Shown here: positions 45,701 through 53,816 of the stretch, in pieces
Layout of the letters: each line of letters begins with the position of its first letter
Position numbering within the stretch: the first letter of the stretch is position 1
Assembly (NCBI GenBank): GCA_958295485.1
Contig: OY282354.1
Location: 992,001 to 1,056,000, forward strand
Direction of reading: 5' to 3'
DNA length: 64,000 nucleotides
From: an uncultured Gammaproteobacteria bacterium
Lineage (GTDB): Bacteria > Pseudomonadota > Gammaproteobacteria > Eutrophobiales > Eutrophobiaceae
The notes under the pieces: model-generated
The model's input: the letters and a program-made list of their open reading frames with translations, nothing else
Database searches by the model: none
What the model was told of the DNA's origin: nothing
Position numbers and translations under genes: made by a program

Positions 45701-46096
45701 CCTGACTGCCGGCGGGCGGACCGCAAGCAATGGGTCGGCCTGTTATCCGAAGACGGGACAACAGTATTGCCGGAAGGAACCCAACTCGTCGAAGCCAATA
45801 CCCCCGGGGGCAGGCCCCCGCGCCTGCCCTTGGCAGCGTTGTTGGAGGGGAGCCGGCTTGTCGGGAAGCCAGGCCGAGCCCGGGGCAGGGCGCGACCGAT
45901 TCCCATGGTGGGACACGTTACCTCCAGCTACTACAGCGCCTGCCTCGGCCACCCCATCGCCCTGGCATTGGTCAGCGCCGGCCGGGCGCGCAAGGGCGAC
46001 CACATCCATGCTGCGTTGAGCGATGGCCGCTACGTCAAGGTCAAGATCGTCTCACCCATATTCTACGACCCGAAAGGAGAGCGACAGCATGTCTGA
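42773..46096 (+). CDS. soxA: Sarcosine oxidase subunit alpha with repeat-derived insertions
   Basis: An 1107-residue NAD/FAD-binding subunit with an N-terminal Fer2_4-like domain, pyridine nucleotide-disulfide oxidoreductase region (DVLVVGAGPAGLMAALAAAKSG near 185; ILATGAIERPLVF) and C-terminal GcvT domain (from about 750; GKIEVQGLDAVAFLERIYTHNV, VTSSYYS). Usual length is about 970-1010. The excess lies in low-complexity stretches with palindromic DNA: residues about 5-17 (SSPDKGDSGG), 284-307 (RQGLSPSPPEREGSKRQGE), 681-725 (LPLTKKAGARGAETGGEGG and following) and 1010-1043 (GGRPPRLPLAALLEGSRLV and following). All keep the frame open. The stop lies in a 103-bp duplication with soxG. Confidence 0.93.
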   Translation: MRAKASSPDKGDSGGMGKQQPNRLPRGGRIDRSQPLTFHFNNRACQGYAGDTLASALLANGIDVIGRSFKYHRPRGIMGSGMEEPNAIIQVGVGADTVPNLRATEVALYDGLTASTVRGWPGLDFDLLAINDFCHRLLSAGFYYKTFMRPGALWKWYERCLRKASGLGVSPQLPDPDRYTHRNAHCDVLVVGAGPAGLMAALAAAKSGARVIIADEQSEFGGSLLYSAARVAGNSADEWLGKALTALADCPEVVLLPCSTVFGYYDYNFLTILERCRDRPAEPRQGLSPSPPEREGSKRQGEIRQRLWRVRAKRVILATGAIERPLVFPNNDRPGVMLASAVSHYIHRYGVCPGRRGLIFANNDSACQAALDLAAAGAAVAAVVDCRAAGPGAIADAVEQAGIDVFRGHVITGVTGRKRVRSVQVTPVSADGKTLNGASKTIACDLVAMSGGWSPAVHLHSQAGGGIAWSEAHACFIPDKPGQDNVSVGAGNGSFALDACLAEGQQVGLDAARQCGFEPVPFSTPKTVSATVNPLQPLWRTPALQSPERSPKQFLDYQNDTTVTDVRLAVREGFQNVEHVKRYTALGFGTDQGKLGNINGMAALAECLDKPIAEVGTTTFRPPYTPVAFGACAGMDVGQLYEPVRKTPLHDWHEAAGAEFEVVGQWLRPWYFPRAGEDRLPLPLTKKAGARGAETGGEGGDRRKPFATLSLAAQAPGEASAREDLPEAVARECLAARNSLAIMDASTLGKIEVQGLDAVAFLERIYTHNVAGMKIGRCAYGIMLGEDGMLMDDGVMARLGERHFYLTTTTGGAAGVLHWLEQWLQTEWPELKVYLTSVTERWATIALVGPNSRKLLQGLNGDIAFDQADFPFMSVRSGVLAGFAVQVFRVSFSGELAFEINVESDEALALWRKLMEAGGQYDITPYGTETMHVLRAEKGFVIVGQDTDGSVSPVDLGMNWLLTEDKDYLGKRSLARPDCRRADRKQWVGLLSEDGTTVLPEGTQLVEANTPGGRPPRLPLAALLEGSRLVGKPGRARGRARPIPMVGHVTSSYYSACLGHPIALALVSAGRARKGDHIHAALSDGRYVKVKIVSPIFYDPKGERQHV

Positions 46097-46236
46097 GGTA
46101 TCGCAAAAACGGCACGCATTGGCGTCTTTCCCCTACGTCAAGGTCAAGATCGTCTCACCCGTATTCTACGACCCGAAAGGAGGACGACAGCATGTCTGAG
46201 GTATCGCAAAAACGGCACGCATTGGCGTCTTTCCCC
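46031..46236 (+). repeat. 103-bp tandem duplication on the soxA/soxG junction
   Basis: Bases 46031-46133 and 46134-46236 are near identical (differences include CCCATATTC/CCCGTATTC and GGAGAGC/GGAGGAC). Copy 1 keeps the soxA C-terminus and stop (46094-46096); copy 2 holds the true soxG start (46192). Copy 1 still has the old soxG ATG 46089, which overlaps the soxA stop by 8 bp. Confidence 0.95.
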
Positions 46237-46803
46237 GGTTGGCAAGGCGCCGGCGCCCAGGCTGCGCCCGGCGTGCAATTAGAGATAAGCCCCTACCTGG
46301 GTTATCTCAACCTGCGCGGGGACCCCGGGGACGAGCGGTTTTTACAAACCATTCATGCCGCGCTGGGACAGCCCTTGCCCCTCGTTGCCAATACCTTTAC
46401 AAAGGCGTTAATTCCCCAGGAGATTGCCCAGGGCCACCTGAGCATTTTCTGGTTGGGCCCGGACGAGTGGTTGCTGGTTGCCGAACCGGGAATTGAAAAA
46501 GCCCTGGCCGGTCGATTGCGGGAGAACCTGGCAGGGCAATGCCACTCCCTGACCGATTTGACCGGCGCCCAGGTTTTACTCCGCTTAAGCGGCGACCATG
46601 CCCGGGACGCACTGGCTGAAGGATGCACCCTGGACCTCCATCCAAAGGTATTCAAAACCGGACAATGCGCCCAAACGACCCTGGCGAAAGCGTCCATTCT
46701 GATCGCCCTGACAGATGACTTGCCAGTCTTTGACGTCATCGTGCGCCGCAGCTTCGCAGGGTACGCAGCGCTGTGGCTGCAACATAGCGGCGCGGACTTA
46801 TAA
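46192..46803 (+). CDS. soxG: Sarcosine oxidase subunit gamma
   Basis: A 203-residue GcvT-like small subunit. Landmarks: QGHLSIFWLGPDEWLLVAEPG (split near residue 85-105), LTDLTGAQVLLRLSGDHARDALAEGC, LDLHPKVFKTGQCAQTTLAK and VFDVIVRRSFAGYAALWL. It completes the heterotetramer. ATG 46192 follows GGAGGACGACAGC. The last 140 bases are followed by three more tandem copies of themselves. Confidence 0.93.
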   Translation: MSEVSQKRHALASFPGWQGAGAQAAPGVQLEISPYLGYLNLRGDPGDERFLQTIHAALGQPLPLVANTFTKALIPQEIAQGHLSIFWLGPDEWLLVAEPGIEKALAGRLRENLAGQCHSLTDLTGAQVLLRLSGDHARDALAEGCTLDLHPKVFKTGQCAQTTLAKASILIALTDDLPVFDVIVRRSFAGYAALWLQHSGADL

Positions 46804-47243
46804 ACGAAAATGCGCCCAAACGACCCTGGCGAAAGCGTCCATCCTGATCGCCCTGACGGATGACTTGCCAGTCTTCGACGTTATCGTGCGCCGCAGCTTC
46901 GCAGAGTACGCAGTGCTGTGGCTGCAACATAGCGGCGCGGACTTGTAAACGAAAATCCGCCCAAACGATCCTGGCGAAAGCGTCCATCCTGATCGCCCTG
47001 ACGGATGACTTGCCAGTCTTCGACGTCATCGTGCGCCGCAGCTTCGCAGAGTACGCAGCGCTGTGGCTGCAACATAGCGGCGCGGACTTGTAAACGAAAA
47101 TCCGCCCAAACGACCCTGGCGAAAGCGTCCATCCTGATCGCCCTGACGGATGACTTGCCAGTCTTCGACGTCATCGTGCGCCGCAGCTTCGCAGAGTACG
47201 CAGCGCTGTGGCTGCAACATAGCGGCGCGGACTTGTAAACAAA
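46664..47243 (+). repeat. 145-bp tandem repeat, four copies, of the soxG 3' end
   Basis: Units begin at 46664, 46809, 46954 and 47099 with exact 145-bp spacing. The first is the coding end of soxG; each later unit repeats the last 46 codons and the stop. The three downstream units resemble one another more than the first (GAGTACGCAG versus GGGTACGCAG). 145 is not a multiple of three. A short fifth fragment follows to about 47250. From there to 47395 nothing else is seen. Confidence 0.95.
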
Positions 47244-47395
47244 AATCCGCTTGGCCACGGCAAAACCCGGCGTTGACGCCGGCTGAATTGCCAGCAAATT
47301 ATCTGTGGATCGCAAGTTTGAAGCTGCCGCCTGACGCGCATTTCCCGCCAGGGAGCGCCACCTGCCATGGCCATCCTGGGTCTGGCCCGCCTCAC

Positions 47396-47585
47396 CATCT
47401 CAGCCATTGTTTCCGCCAAGATGATTTGCGCTTCCGTGAGTTGTTGCATAGCCACTATTTCATTTCACTGCTCACTTCAAATTTCCGTTTTCCCCCTCCG
47501 GCGCCAATGGGTTGCCTTGATCCATCTCAGCCATTGCTTCTGCCACGGCAGTTTGCGCTTCCGTGAGTTGTTGCGCGGCCAATGT
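47396..47585 (-). repeat. 127-bp spaced duplication at an MFS gene's 3' end
   Basis: Bases 47396-47456 repeat 47523-47585 (CATCTCAGCCATTG.TTC.GCCA, then TTTGCGCTTCCGTGAGTTGTTGC). The second is the coding tail of the MFS gene, the first lies beyond its stop (47472-47474). A weaker third relative (ATCCATTGCTTCCGCCACG) starts near 47588, so the tail itself contains an AEAM(A/D)E repeat. Confidence 0.85.
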
Positions 47586-48809
47586 CTCATCCATTGCTTC
47601 CGCCACGATGACCTGCGAGGTCTGCATCACCACTGCCACAGGCTCGGACTGTTCCTCGATGACGGTGGGTGGCCGCACCGAGATGCGATAATAGGTAAAT
47701 AGCGCCATTAATGAATAAACGAACGCGATGAAGTAATACAGGCTGTTCGGGCCGAGAAACTTCATGGCTTGAGTGCTCAATACAGGCCCCGATAAGCCGC
47801 CGATCCCATTGATGAAAATAATACTGCCGCTGGCCGACAATACTTGCTCTTTGTGCAGATGATCGTTCATATGCGACATGGACACCGAATAAAAAGACAG
47901 GACGACCCCGCCTATCAGGAACAATATACAGGCCAGGGGCCAGATGTTATCTATCCCGGCGGCGCGTGGCACCAACAGGCAGGCGCCGGTAATCAGCGCG
48001 GATAAAAATAACAGCGTATGCCGGCGATCCTGGCGATCAGACAGCCTGCCGATGGGTAACTGCAATGCCAATCCACCTGACATCAGCGCCCCCACCAGCA
48101 ATGCGCTTTCGGCATCGGAGAAACCGCTTTGCTTGCCGAACACCGCCGTCAACCACATGGCCGCGCCGAAAGTGATGCCCTGGACAAAGATCCCCGTGCA
48201 ACCGAGGGGCGTTATTTTTATCAACGCGCTTAATTCCAGACGTTCCTCGAACTCGATGGCAGGGGCAGAAATATTGCTCAGTAATATGGGCACGACGGCA
48301 AGAGACAGCACCACGGAGGCAAGGATAAACAGCCCGAACCCGGCCGGCGACGATACGTTTATCAGGAATTGTCCGCCGACAAATCCCAGCGCGACGGTAA
48401 ACATATAGGCGCTTAACAAACGACCTCGATTGTCGTTGCTGGAGATATGATTCAGCCAGCTTTCCGCGACCATGAACAAACCCGAAAAACAAAACCCCGT
48501 GAACATGCGAAACACACACCACAGCGTCGGGTCGATAAAAGTGGAATGCAACAAAATGGCTACAGAACCAGTTGACGCCAGGGCGGCAAACACGCGGATA
48601 TGCCCCACCTGTCTCACCCACCTGGGCACAAACCGGGCGCCGAAAAGGAAGCCTGCGTAATAAGCAGACATGATGAACCCGACACTGTCCACTGCAAAGT
48701 TTTCCAGGTCTGCCCTGATACCCAGCAATGTACCTTGTATGCCACTGCAAATCGCGATCAATGCCACGCCGAATAACAGGCTCCAAATTAAAATAAGCGG
48801 ATGTTTCAT
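47472..48809 (-). CDS. MFS transporter (YcaD-like)
   Basis: A 445-residue 12-helix transporter. ATG 48809 is preceded by GGAGG at ideal spacing; the open frame upstream is repeat DNA and not coding. Features: GTLLGIRADLENF, ESWLNHISSNDNRGRLLSAYM (characteristic of YcaD-like MFS), GRLSDRQDRRHTLL. After helix 12 a cytoplasmic tail of about 60 residues includes an Ala/Glu/Gln repeat (VAEAMDETLAAQQ, TEAQTAVAEAMAEM). The position between sox genes and BCCT transporters suggests a role in amine uptake or efflux, unproven. Confidence 0.82.
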   Translation of the reverse strand: MKHPLILIWSLLFGVALIAICSGIQGTLLGIRADLENFAVDSVGFIMSAYYAGFLFGARFVPRWVRQVGHIRVFAALASTGSVAILLHSTFIDPTLWCVFRMFTGFCFSGLFMVAESWLNHISSNDNRGRLLSAYMFTVALGFVGGQFLINVSSPAGFGLFILASVVLSLAVVPILLSNISAPAIEFEERLELSALIKITPLGCTGIFVQGITFGAAMWLTAVFGKQSGFSDAESALLVGALMSGGLALQLPIGRLSDRQDRRHTLLFLSALITGACLLVPRAAGIDNIWPLACILFLIGGVVLSFYSVSMSHMNDHLHKEQVLSASGSIIFINGIGGLSGPVLSTQAMKFLGPNSLYYFIAFVYSLMALFTYYRISVRPPTVIEEQSEPVAVVMQTSQVIVAEAMDETLAAQQLTEAQTAVAEAMAEMDQGNPLAPEGENGNLK

Positions 48810-48859
48810 TTCCTCCGGATCATTCCCACCAATAAAAAGGAGGCGAGATTTTCCGCCAA

Positions 48860-49150
48860 TTCCCCAAATAGTCAAGCACAATTCCAACAGTTCCCACAAA
48901 TTCAGGACACCCATAAATTCTGGGGCGAATTCAGGACGCGAATTCAGCGAATTCAGCAGCGAATTCAGGACACCCACAGCGAATTCAGCAGCGAATTCAG
49001 GACACCCATAAATTCTCATCGTCGTTATGCTGGCGCATAAATTTTGAGTGTCCATAAATTTTTATGGGTGTCCATAAATTTTTATCTTCGTTATACTGGG
49101 GCATAAATTCAGGACACCCATAAATTCTTATCTTCGTTATGCTGGCGAAT
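48860..49150. repeat. Array of AATTCAGGACACCCA motifs
   Basis: Multiple copies of AATTCAGGACACCCATAAATTC and shortened forms (GCGAATTCAG, GTGTCCATAAATTTTTA) lie at 48897-49130, with TC(G/T)TTATGCTGGCG(A/C) links. The core is the reverse complement of GGTGTCCTGAATT from the 6.07-6.29 kb array. It separates the divergent MFS and BCCT genes, which must have their promoters in or beside it. Confidence 0.8.
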
Positions 49151-49231
49151 ATCGGTATTTGTGGAAAGGAAACCGTTATTCCGGGTTTATACTGACAGCC
49201 AAAAATAACAGTCGCAGCTATCCACTTCACA

Positions 49232-50800
49232 GTGCCCTTGTCCCATCAATACAACACCGACTATAAAATCGGTCAGGATAATATCCGCCTCTTCAAGATG
49301 CAGTTGCATAACCCGGTGTTTTTTATCACCGCGTTTCTTACCATCGGTTTCATTACGGGCACGTTGCTGTTTCCCCAGGATGCCAAAGTGATTCTCGAGA
49401 GCGCGAGGAGCTGGTCTACCGGGAATTTCCATTGGTTGCTCATGATTTCCAGTAATTTCTTTGTCGGCTTTTGCATACTGCTGATCCTGCTGCCTTGCGG
49501 CAAGGTACGCCTGGGCGGCGCCTTGGCCAGACCGGAGTTTTCAAGGCTGTCCTGGTTTTCGATGTTGTTTGCCGCCGGAATGGGTATCGGCCTGATGTTC
49601 TGGTGCGTGGCCGAACCGATTGCCCATTACACGGACTGGGCGGGAACGCCGCTGAACGCAGCTCCCTATTCACCCGACGCGGCGGCCCTGGCGATAGGGG
49701 CAACGGTGTATCACTGGGGCCTGCATCCCTGGGCCAGCTTCGCCGTGATGGGGCTGGCCCTGGCCTTTTTTTCGTTCAACAAAGGCCTGCCAATGGTGAC
49801 CCGGTCGATCTTTTATCCGTTGTTAGGCGAACATTGCTGGCGTTGGCCGGGTCATTTGATTGACGTGGTTGCCGTCCTCGCCACTATCTTTGGCCTGGTG
49901 ACCTCGCTTGGACTGGGAGCGAAACAGGCCGCCGGCGGGTTGCACTTCGTGTTCGGCATTGATGGTGGTTTGGCTACGCAAATGTCGATTATCGCCGTTA
50001 TCACGACCATTGCGATTATTTCAGTCATTCGCGGACTGGACCGCGGCGTAAAAGTATTGAGCAACTTTAATTTATTAGTTGCGTTGTTCCTGCTGATGTT
50101 TGTGACCATCGCCGGGCCTACCCTGTCGGTCATTGTCGGCATTGGTGAAAGTCTTTCATACTACGTGACCAACTTCATCTCCTTGAGCAATTGGGTCAGC
50201 CGGGAAGACGAAGCCTGGTACGAGACCTGGACTGTCTTTTATTGGGCCTGGTGGATATCCTGGTCACCTTTCGTCGGCATGTTTATCGCGCGTATTTCCA
50301 AGGGTCGTACAATCAGGGAGTTTTTAGTGGCCGTGTTGCTATTGCCGACACTCGTTTGCGCCGTCTGGATGTCGGTTTTCGGCGGCGCCGCGCTGGACCA
50401 GGCCCAACACGGTATCGGCGAGCTGGCGCAAGGCATAGACGACGTCTCCCTGGCGCTTTTTTACATGCTGGAAAACCTGCCGTTTACGCTCCTGATTTCA
50501 CTGGTCGCCGTGATATTGGTGCTGACTTTTTTTATTACCTCGGCCGATTCCGGCTCCCTGGTTGTGGATATTATCACCGCCGGAGGACGCCTCAATTCAT
50601 CCCGCCACCAGCGCGCCTTCTGGGCCATATGCCTGGGCTTGATTGCGACCGCGCTGCTCATCGGCGGCGGCAGCGAAGCCCTGAGCGCATTACAAGCCGG
50701 CGCCATTACGGCCGCCGTGCCGTTTATTTTAGTCCTGCTTCTTTCCTGCCTGTGCCTGTTGCTGGGGTTGTCTTCCGAAATGAAAAAAGTATCGGAGTGA
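49232..50800 (+). CDS. BCCT-family betaine/carnitine/choline transporter
   Basis: A 522-residue 12-helix transporter. GTG 49232 keeps the family's N-terminal TDYKIGQDN block before the first helix (HNPVFFITAFL); ATG 49298 would lose it. The Gly-rich motif GMGIGLMFWCVAEP and the aromatic segment WTVFYWAWWISWSPFVGMFIARIS mark the substrate site. MGIGLMFW (Gly-Met-Gly-Ile-Gly) is the form seen in BetP-type Na+-coupled or CaiT-like carriers. Likely imports betaine or carnitine for the surrounding catabolic genes. Confidence 0.9.
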   Translation: MPLSHQYNTDYKIGQDNIRLFKMQLHNPVFFITAFLTIGFITGTLLFPQDAKVILESARSWSTGNFHWLLMISSNFFVGFCILLILLPCGKVRLGGALARPEFSRLSWFSMLFAAGMGIGLMFWCVAEPIAHYTDWAGTPLNAAPYSPDAAALAIGATVYHWGLHPWASFAVMGLALAFFSFNKGLPMVTRSIFYPLLGEHCWRWPGHLIDVVAVLATIFGLVTSLGLGAKQAAGGLHFVFGIDGGLATQMSIIAVITTIAIISVIRGLDRGVKVLSNFNLLVALFLLMFVTIAGPTLSVIVGIGESLSYYVTNFISLSNWVSREDEAWYETWTVFYWAWWISWSPFVGMFIARISKGRTIREFLVAVLLLPTLVCAVWMSVFGGAALDQAQHGIGELAQGIDDVSLALFYMLENLPFTLLISLVAVILVLTFFITSADSGSLVVDIITAGGRLNSSRHQRAFWAICLGLIATALLIGGGSEALSALQAGAITAAVPFILVLLLSCLCLLLGLSSEMKKVSE

Positions 50801-50939
50801 TGTATTTCCGGCTTTCAGTGTTCCTCATATGATGGTATCTTGCCGGGAAGACATGCCATCGGTACGGCGATTGCTTCGGTAGCGGCGCAATCAGGGGGAA
50901 TACTGTTGATACACAAAACTCATAAGGGATTTTCCATTG

Positions 50940-52583
50940 ATGACAGGCGAAGCGGTGAGATCCGGGGGCAAACCGGATGAGGCGCCGGCGGCTGTGACTA
51001 AAGCAGGTCCAGCCGTGCAACCCACGCTTGATAAAAGGGTCTTTCTGCCCACTTTTATTCTTGTTGTCGTTGCCGGCGCGATATTGGTCTTGAACCCTGA
51101 ACGGGCGGAATCAGCTCTTAATGCTTCGTGGAAAATAGTGACTGGCTATTTTAGCTGGTTGTATCTCCTGGTCGCTGTCGTCAGCATTGCCGCTCTTTCC
51201 TGGTTGGCATTCGGGCGTTACGGGAGCGTGAAATTAGGCGGCCCGGAGGACGAACCCGAGTTTTCCACCCTGAGCTGGATTTCCATGATGTTCACCGCGG
51301 GGATAGGCATCGGTCTTGTCTATTGGGCATTTGTCGAACCGATCTATTATCTTCGGTCGCCCCCCTTCGGGATCGAACCCGGCGGCGCGCTGGCGGCTGA
51401 ATGGGCGCACATGTATGGCAAATTCCACTGGGGAATAGTTCCCTGGACGATATATGCGCTGCCGGCGCTGCCGATTGCCTACGCATTATACGTTCGCAAA
51501 GAACCCTTTTCCAGGATCAGCGCCGCGAGTGGCGGCGCGTTGGGGAAGTGGAGCGGCGGCTGGCTTGGAATCGGGATCGACGTCATCGTCATTCTCGGGA
51601 TCATAGGAGCCGCCGGCACCACCATGGGATTAAGTCTTCCCCTCGTAACCGCCCTTGTCAGTCAATGCTTGTCCGTTCCCGATACACTCATGCTGAAAAT
51701 CGGCGTCCTGATAATGTGGACCGCGGTTTTTGGAACAAGCGTTTACCTGGGGTTGGACCAGGGTATTCGACACCTTGCCAACCTGAACCTGGTAATCGGC
51801 CTTGGCTTCCTGATCTTCATGCTCATAGTCGGGCCTACCGTGTTTATTCTTTCCATGACGACGAACAGTATCGGCCTGATGTTTGATAATATCTTCCGCA
51901 TGAGCTTTTGGCTGGATCCGGTCAGCAAGGGCGGGTTCCCGGAAACATGGACGGTGTTCTATTGGGGTTGGTGGATCGGTTATGCCCCGATGGTCGGCCT
52001 GTTCGTGGCGCGCATCTCCAGGGGGCGCACGATCAAGCAGGTAATTTTGGGGGAGGTGGTCTGGGGCAGTTTAGGTTGCTGGGCGTTTTTTGCCGTATTT
52101 GGCGGCTACTCCATCCATGCCGAACTGAACGGTATCCTGGATATCGCCGGAATATTGGATGAGCGCGGCATACCCGCCGCGATCATCTCTATCCTCGGCA
52201 GTCTCCCGGGGGGCAAGATCACGTTGCTTATGTTCACTGTATTGGCTATTGTTTTTTTAGCCACGACCCTGGACTCTTCCGCCTACGTGTTGGCGAGCGT
52301 GAGCACAAAAAATCTTGCCGTTGATGGGGACCCGGCCCGCTGGAATCGCTTTGCCTGGGCGTTTGCCCTCGCCATAATTTCCGTCGGTTTGATCACTATG
52401 GGCGGGTTGGAGGCCGTGAAAACGTCAACGGTTATCGTCGCATTGCCGTTGATTCCGGTTTTGTTCATCTTGCAGCTTTCATTGTTCAACTGGCTGCGCA
52501 AAGACTTCGGCAAGGCGCTCCGTCCGACGAGTTACGCGCTTGATCGTCATGCGGATGGAAGCGCCGATATACGCGAAGTTTAG
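50940..52583 (+). CDS. Second BCCT-family transporter
   Basis: A 547-residue transporter with a 30-residue hydrophilic N-tail, then 12 helices. GIGIGLVYWAFVEPIYYL and WTVFYWGWWIGYAPMVGLFVARIS are the BCCT signature segments. It is only distantly similar to the preceding BCCT, so this is not a recent duplication. It is followed 90 bp later by a CdhR/GbdR-type regulator, suggesting a carnitine or betaine inducer. Confidence 0.9.
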   Translation: MTGEAVRSGGKPDEAPAAVTKAGPAVQPTLDKRVFLPTFILVVVAGAILVLNPERAESALNASWKIVTGYFSWLYLLVAVVSIAALSWLAFGRYGSVKLGGPEDEPEFSTLSWISMMFTAGIGIGLVYWAFVEPIYYLRSPPFGIEPGGALAAEWAHMYGKFHWGIVPWTIYALPALPIAYALYVRKEPFSRISAASGGALGKWSGGWLGIGIDVIVILGIIGAAGTTMGLSLPLVTALVSQCLSVPDTLMLKIGVLIMWTAVFGTSVYLGLDQGIRHLANLNLVIGLGFLIFMLIVGPTVFILSMTTNSIGLMFDNIFRMSFWLDPVSKGGFPETWTVFYWGWWIGYAPMVGLFVARISRGRTIKQVILGEVVWGSLGCWAFFAVFGGYSIHAELNGILDIAGILDERGIPAAIISILGSLPGGKITLLMFTVLAIVFLATTLDSSAYVLASVSTKNLAVDGDPARWNRFAWAFALAIISVGLITMGGLEAVKTSTVIVALPLIPVLFILQLSLFNWLRKDFGKALRPTSYALDRHADGSADIREV

Positions 52584-52673
52584 GGCGGATCAGGAAATAC
52601 GGGTCAGGGACCAGGGGCGTTGTTCAGTCCTTCGTGCTATTATTTGAAAAAAGTCTGTAGAAACTGATCTGAC

Positions 52674-53624
52674 ATGTGGGGTAAAAAGCCGCTCCATTAC
52701 GGATTTTTGTTGGTGCCTAATTTCACGCTGATCGCGTTTTCTTCAGCGGTTGAGGCGCTTCGCATGGCGAATTTGACGTCGGAACAGGAGTTGTATCGCT
52801 GGTCTGTCTTGACAATCGACGACACTGCCGTTGCCTCGAGCGCCGCCTTGGATATCCAGCCAAATCATCCGTTCTCGCGAGCGAAGGAACTCGACATGTT
52901 GTTCGTTTGCTCCGGCGTGCAGGTCGAAGACAGTTGGAATCCACTGCTGGGAAGCGCGCTGCGGCGGCTTGTCGGCAGTAATTCACATTTGGGTTCACTG
53001 TGCACTGCAACATACCTCTTGGCGAAATCCGGTATACTTGACGATCATTGTTGTACAGTACATTGGGAATACATAAGTAGCCTCCGCGAGGAATTTCCAA
53101 AACTGAAAGTGACGGACGAACTCTTCGAGATTGATCGTCAACGTTATACCTGCGCCGGCGGCACCGCGCCCCTGGACCTGATGCTGCACCTGGTTGCGAA
53201 AGATTACAGCCGTGAAGTCGCCCTGGCCATTTCCGAGCAATTCACGGTCGAGCGCATCAGGGGTCTTGGCGAGCCTCAATATATCTCGGTTCGCAGCCAG
53301 GCCCCGGGCGCGCCGGATTACCTGACCGATGCCGTGCTGCTTATGCGGAATAATATCTCCGAGCCGCTGTTCGTGGAGGAAATTGCCGCTTATGTCCGGG
53401 TATCGACGCGGCAACTTGAACGCACGTTTCGGTATTACTTCCAATACTCCCCGAGCCAGTATTATCTCAGGCTGCGACTCAACGCCGCCCGCAACCTCCT
53501 GCGACATTCCGGCACTACTGTACGCGGGATCGCAATAGAGACCGGATTCAAATCTTTGCAGCACTTCAGCAAATGCTACCACGAGCACTTCAAGATTCGG
53601 CCCACCCAAGAGCGCGCGAGGTGA
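52674..53624 (+). CDS. GlxA-family AraC regulator (CdhR/GbdR-like)
   Basis: A 316-residue regulator with an N-terminal DJ-1/PfpI-like sensor domain (about 8-185: HYGFLLVPNFTLIAFSSAVEALRMAN, LGSLCTATYLLAKSGIL) and a C-terminal AraC DNA-binding domain (about 215-316: VEEIAAYVRVSTRQLERTFR and GIAIETGFKSLQHFSKCYHEHF). Members CdhR and GbdR activate carnitine and glycine betaine catabolism in Pseudomonas. Its place just before carnitine genes supports CdhR-like function. Confidence 0.85.
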   Translation: MWGKKPLHYGFLLVPNFTLIAFSSAVEALRMANLTSEQELYRWSVLTIDDTAVASSAALDIQPNHPFSRAKELDMLFVCSGVQVEDSWNPLLGSALRRLVGSNSHLGSLCTATYLLAKSGILDDHCCTVHWEYISSLREEFPKLKVTDELFEIDRQRYTCAGGTAPLDLMLHLVAKDYSREVALAISEQFTVERIRGLGEPQYISVRSQAPGAPDYLTDAVLLMRNNISEPLFVEEIAAYVRVSTRQLERTFRYYFQYSPSQYYLRLRLNAARNLLRHSGTTVRGIAIETGFKSLQHFSKCYHEHFKIRPTQERAR

Positions 53625-53816
53625 ACCGCTGCCGCCTTTTTCCCGCTTCCCCGATGGGGTCGGCGTTACAGGCAACGATACGAACCGGTTTGCCGTAAAT
53701 TGGCAAATCCATGTCGTTATCAAGCCACGGTTTGCGAGCGCGATGTGGTTCGATAAAGTCAGGCCTCATCAATTGGTACAATACAGCAGTTGCAAAACCT
53801 GTCGGAGGGTAATCTA
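53625..53816. promoter_or_regulatory. Likely promoter of the carnitine genes
   Basis: A 190-bp gap with no supported ORF. The BKACE start at 53817 has GGAGGG about 12 bases upstream. By position it should hold the binding site of the adjacent GlxA/CdhR-type regulator, but I cannot pick the operator by eye. Confidence 0.3.

Noticed and set aside
45730..46191. Extended N-terminus for soxG
   Set aside because: The upstream frame overlaps soxA in another phase and crosses the 103-bp duplication; SoxG homology begins at 46192.
46715..47566. Series of 77-residue ORFs after soxG
   Set aside because: They are out-of-phase readings of the 145-bp tandem units, not independent genes.
48810..49055. 82-residue N-terminal extension of the MFS transporter
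   Set aside because: It translates the AATTCAGGACACCCA array; a strong ribosome-binding site marks ATG 48809.
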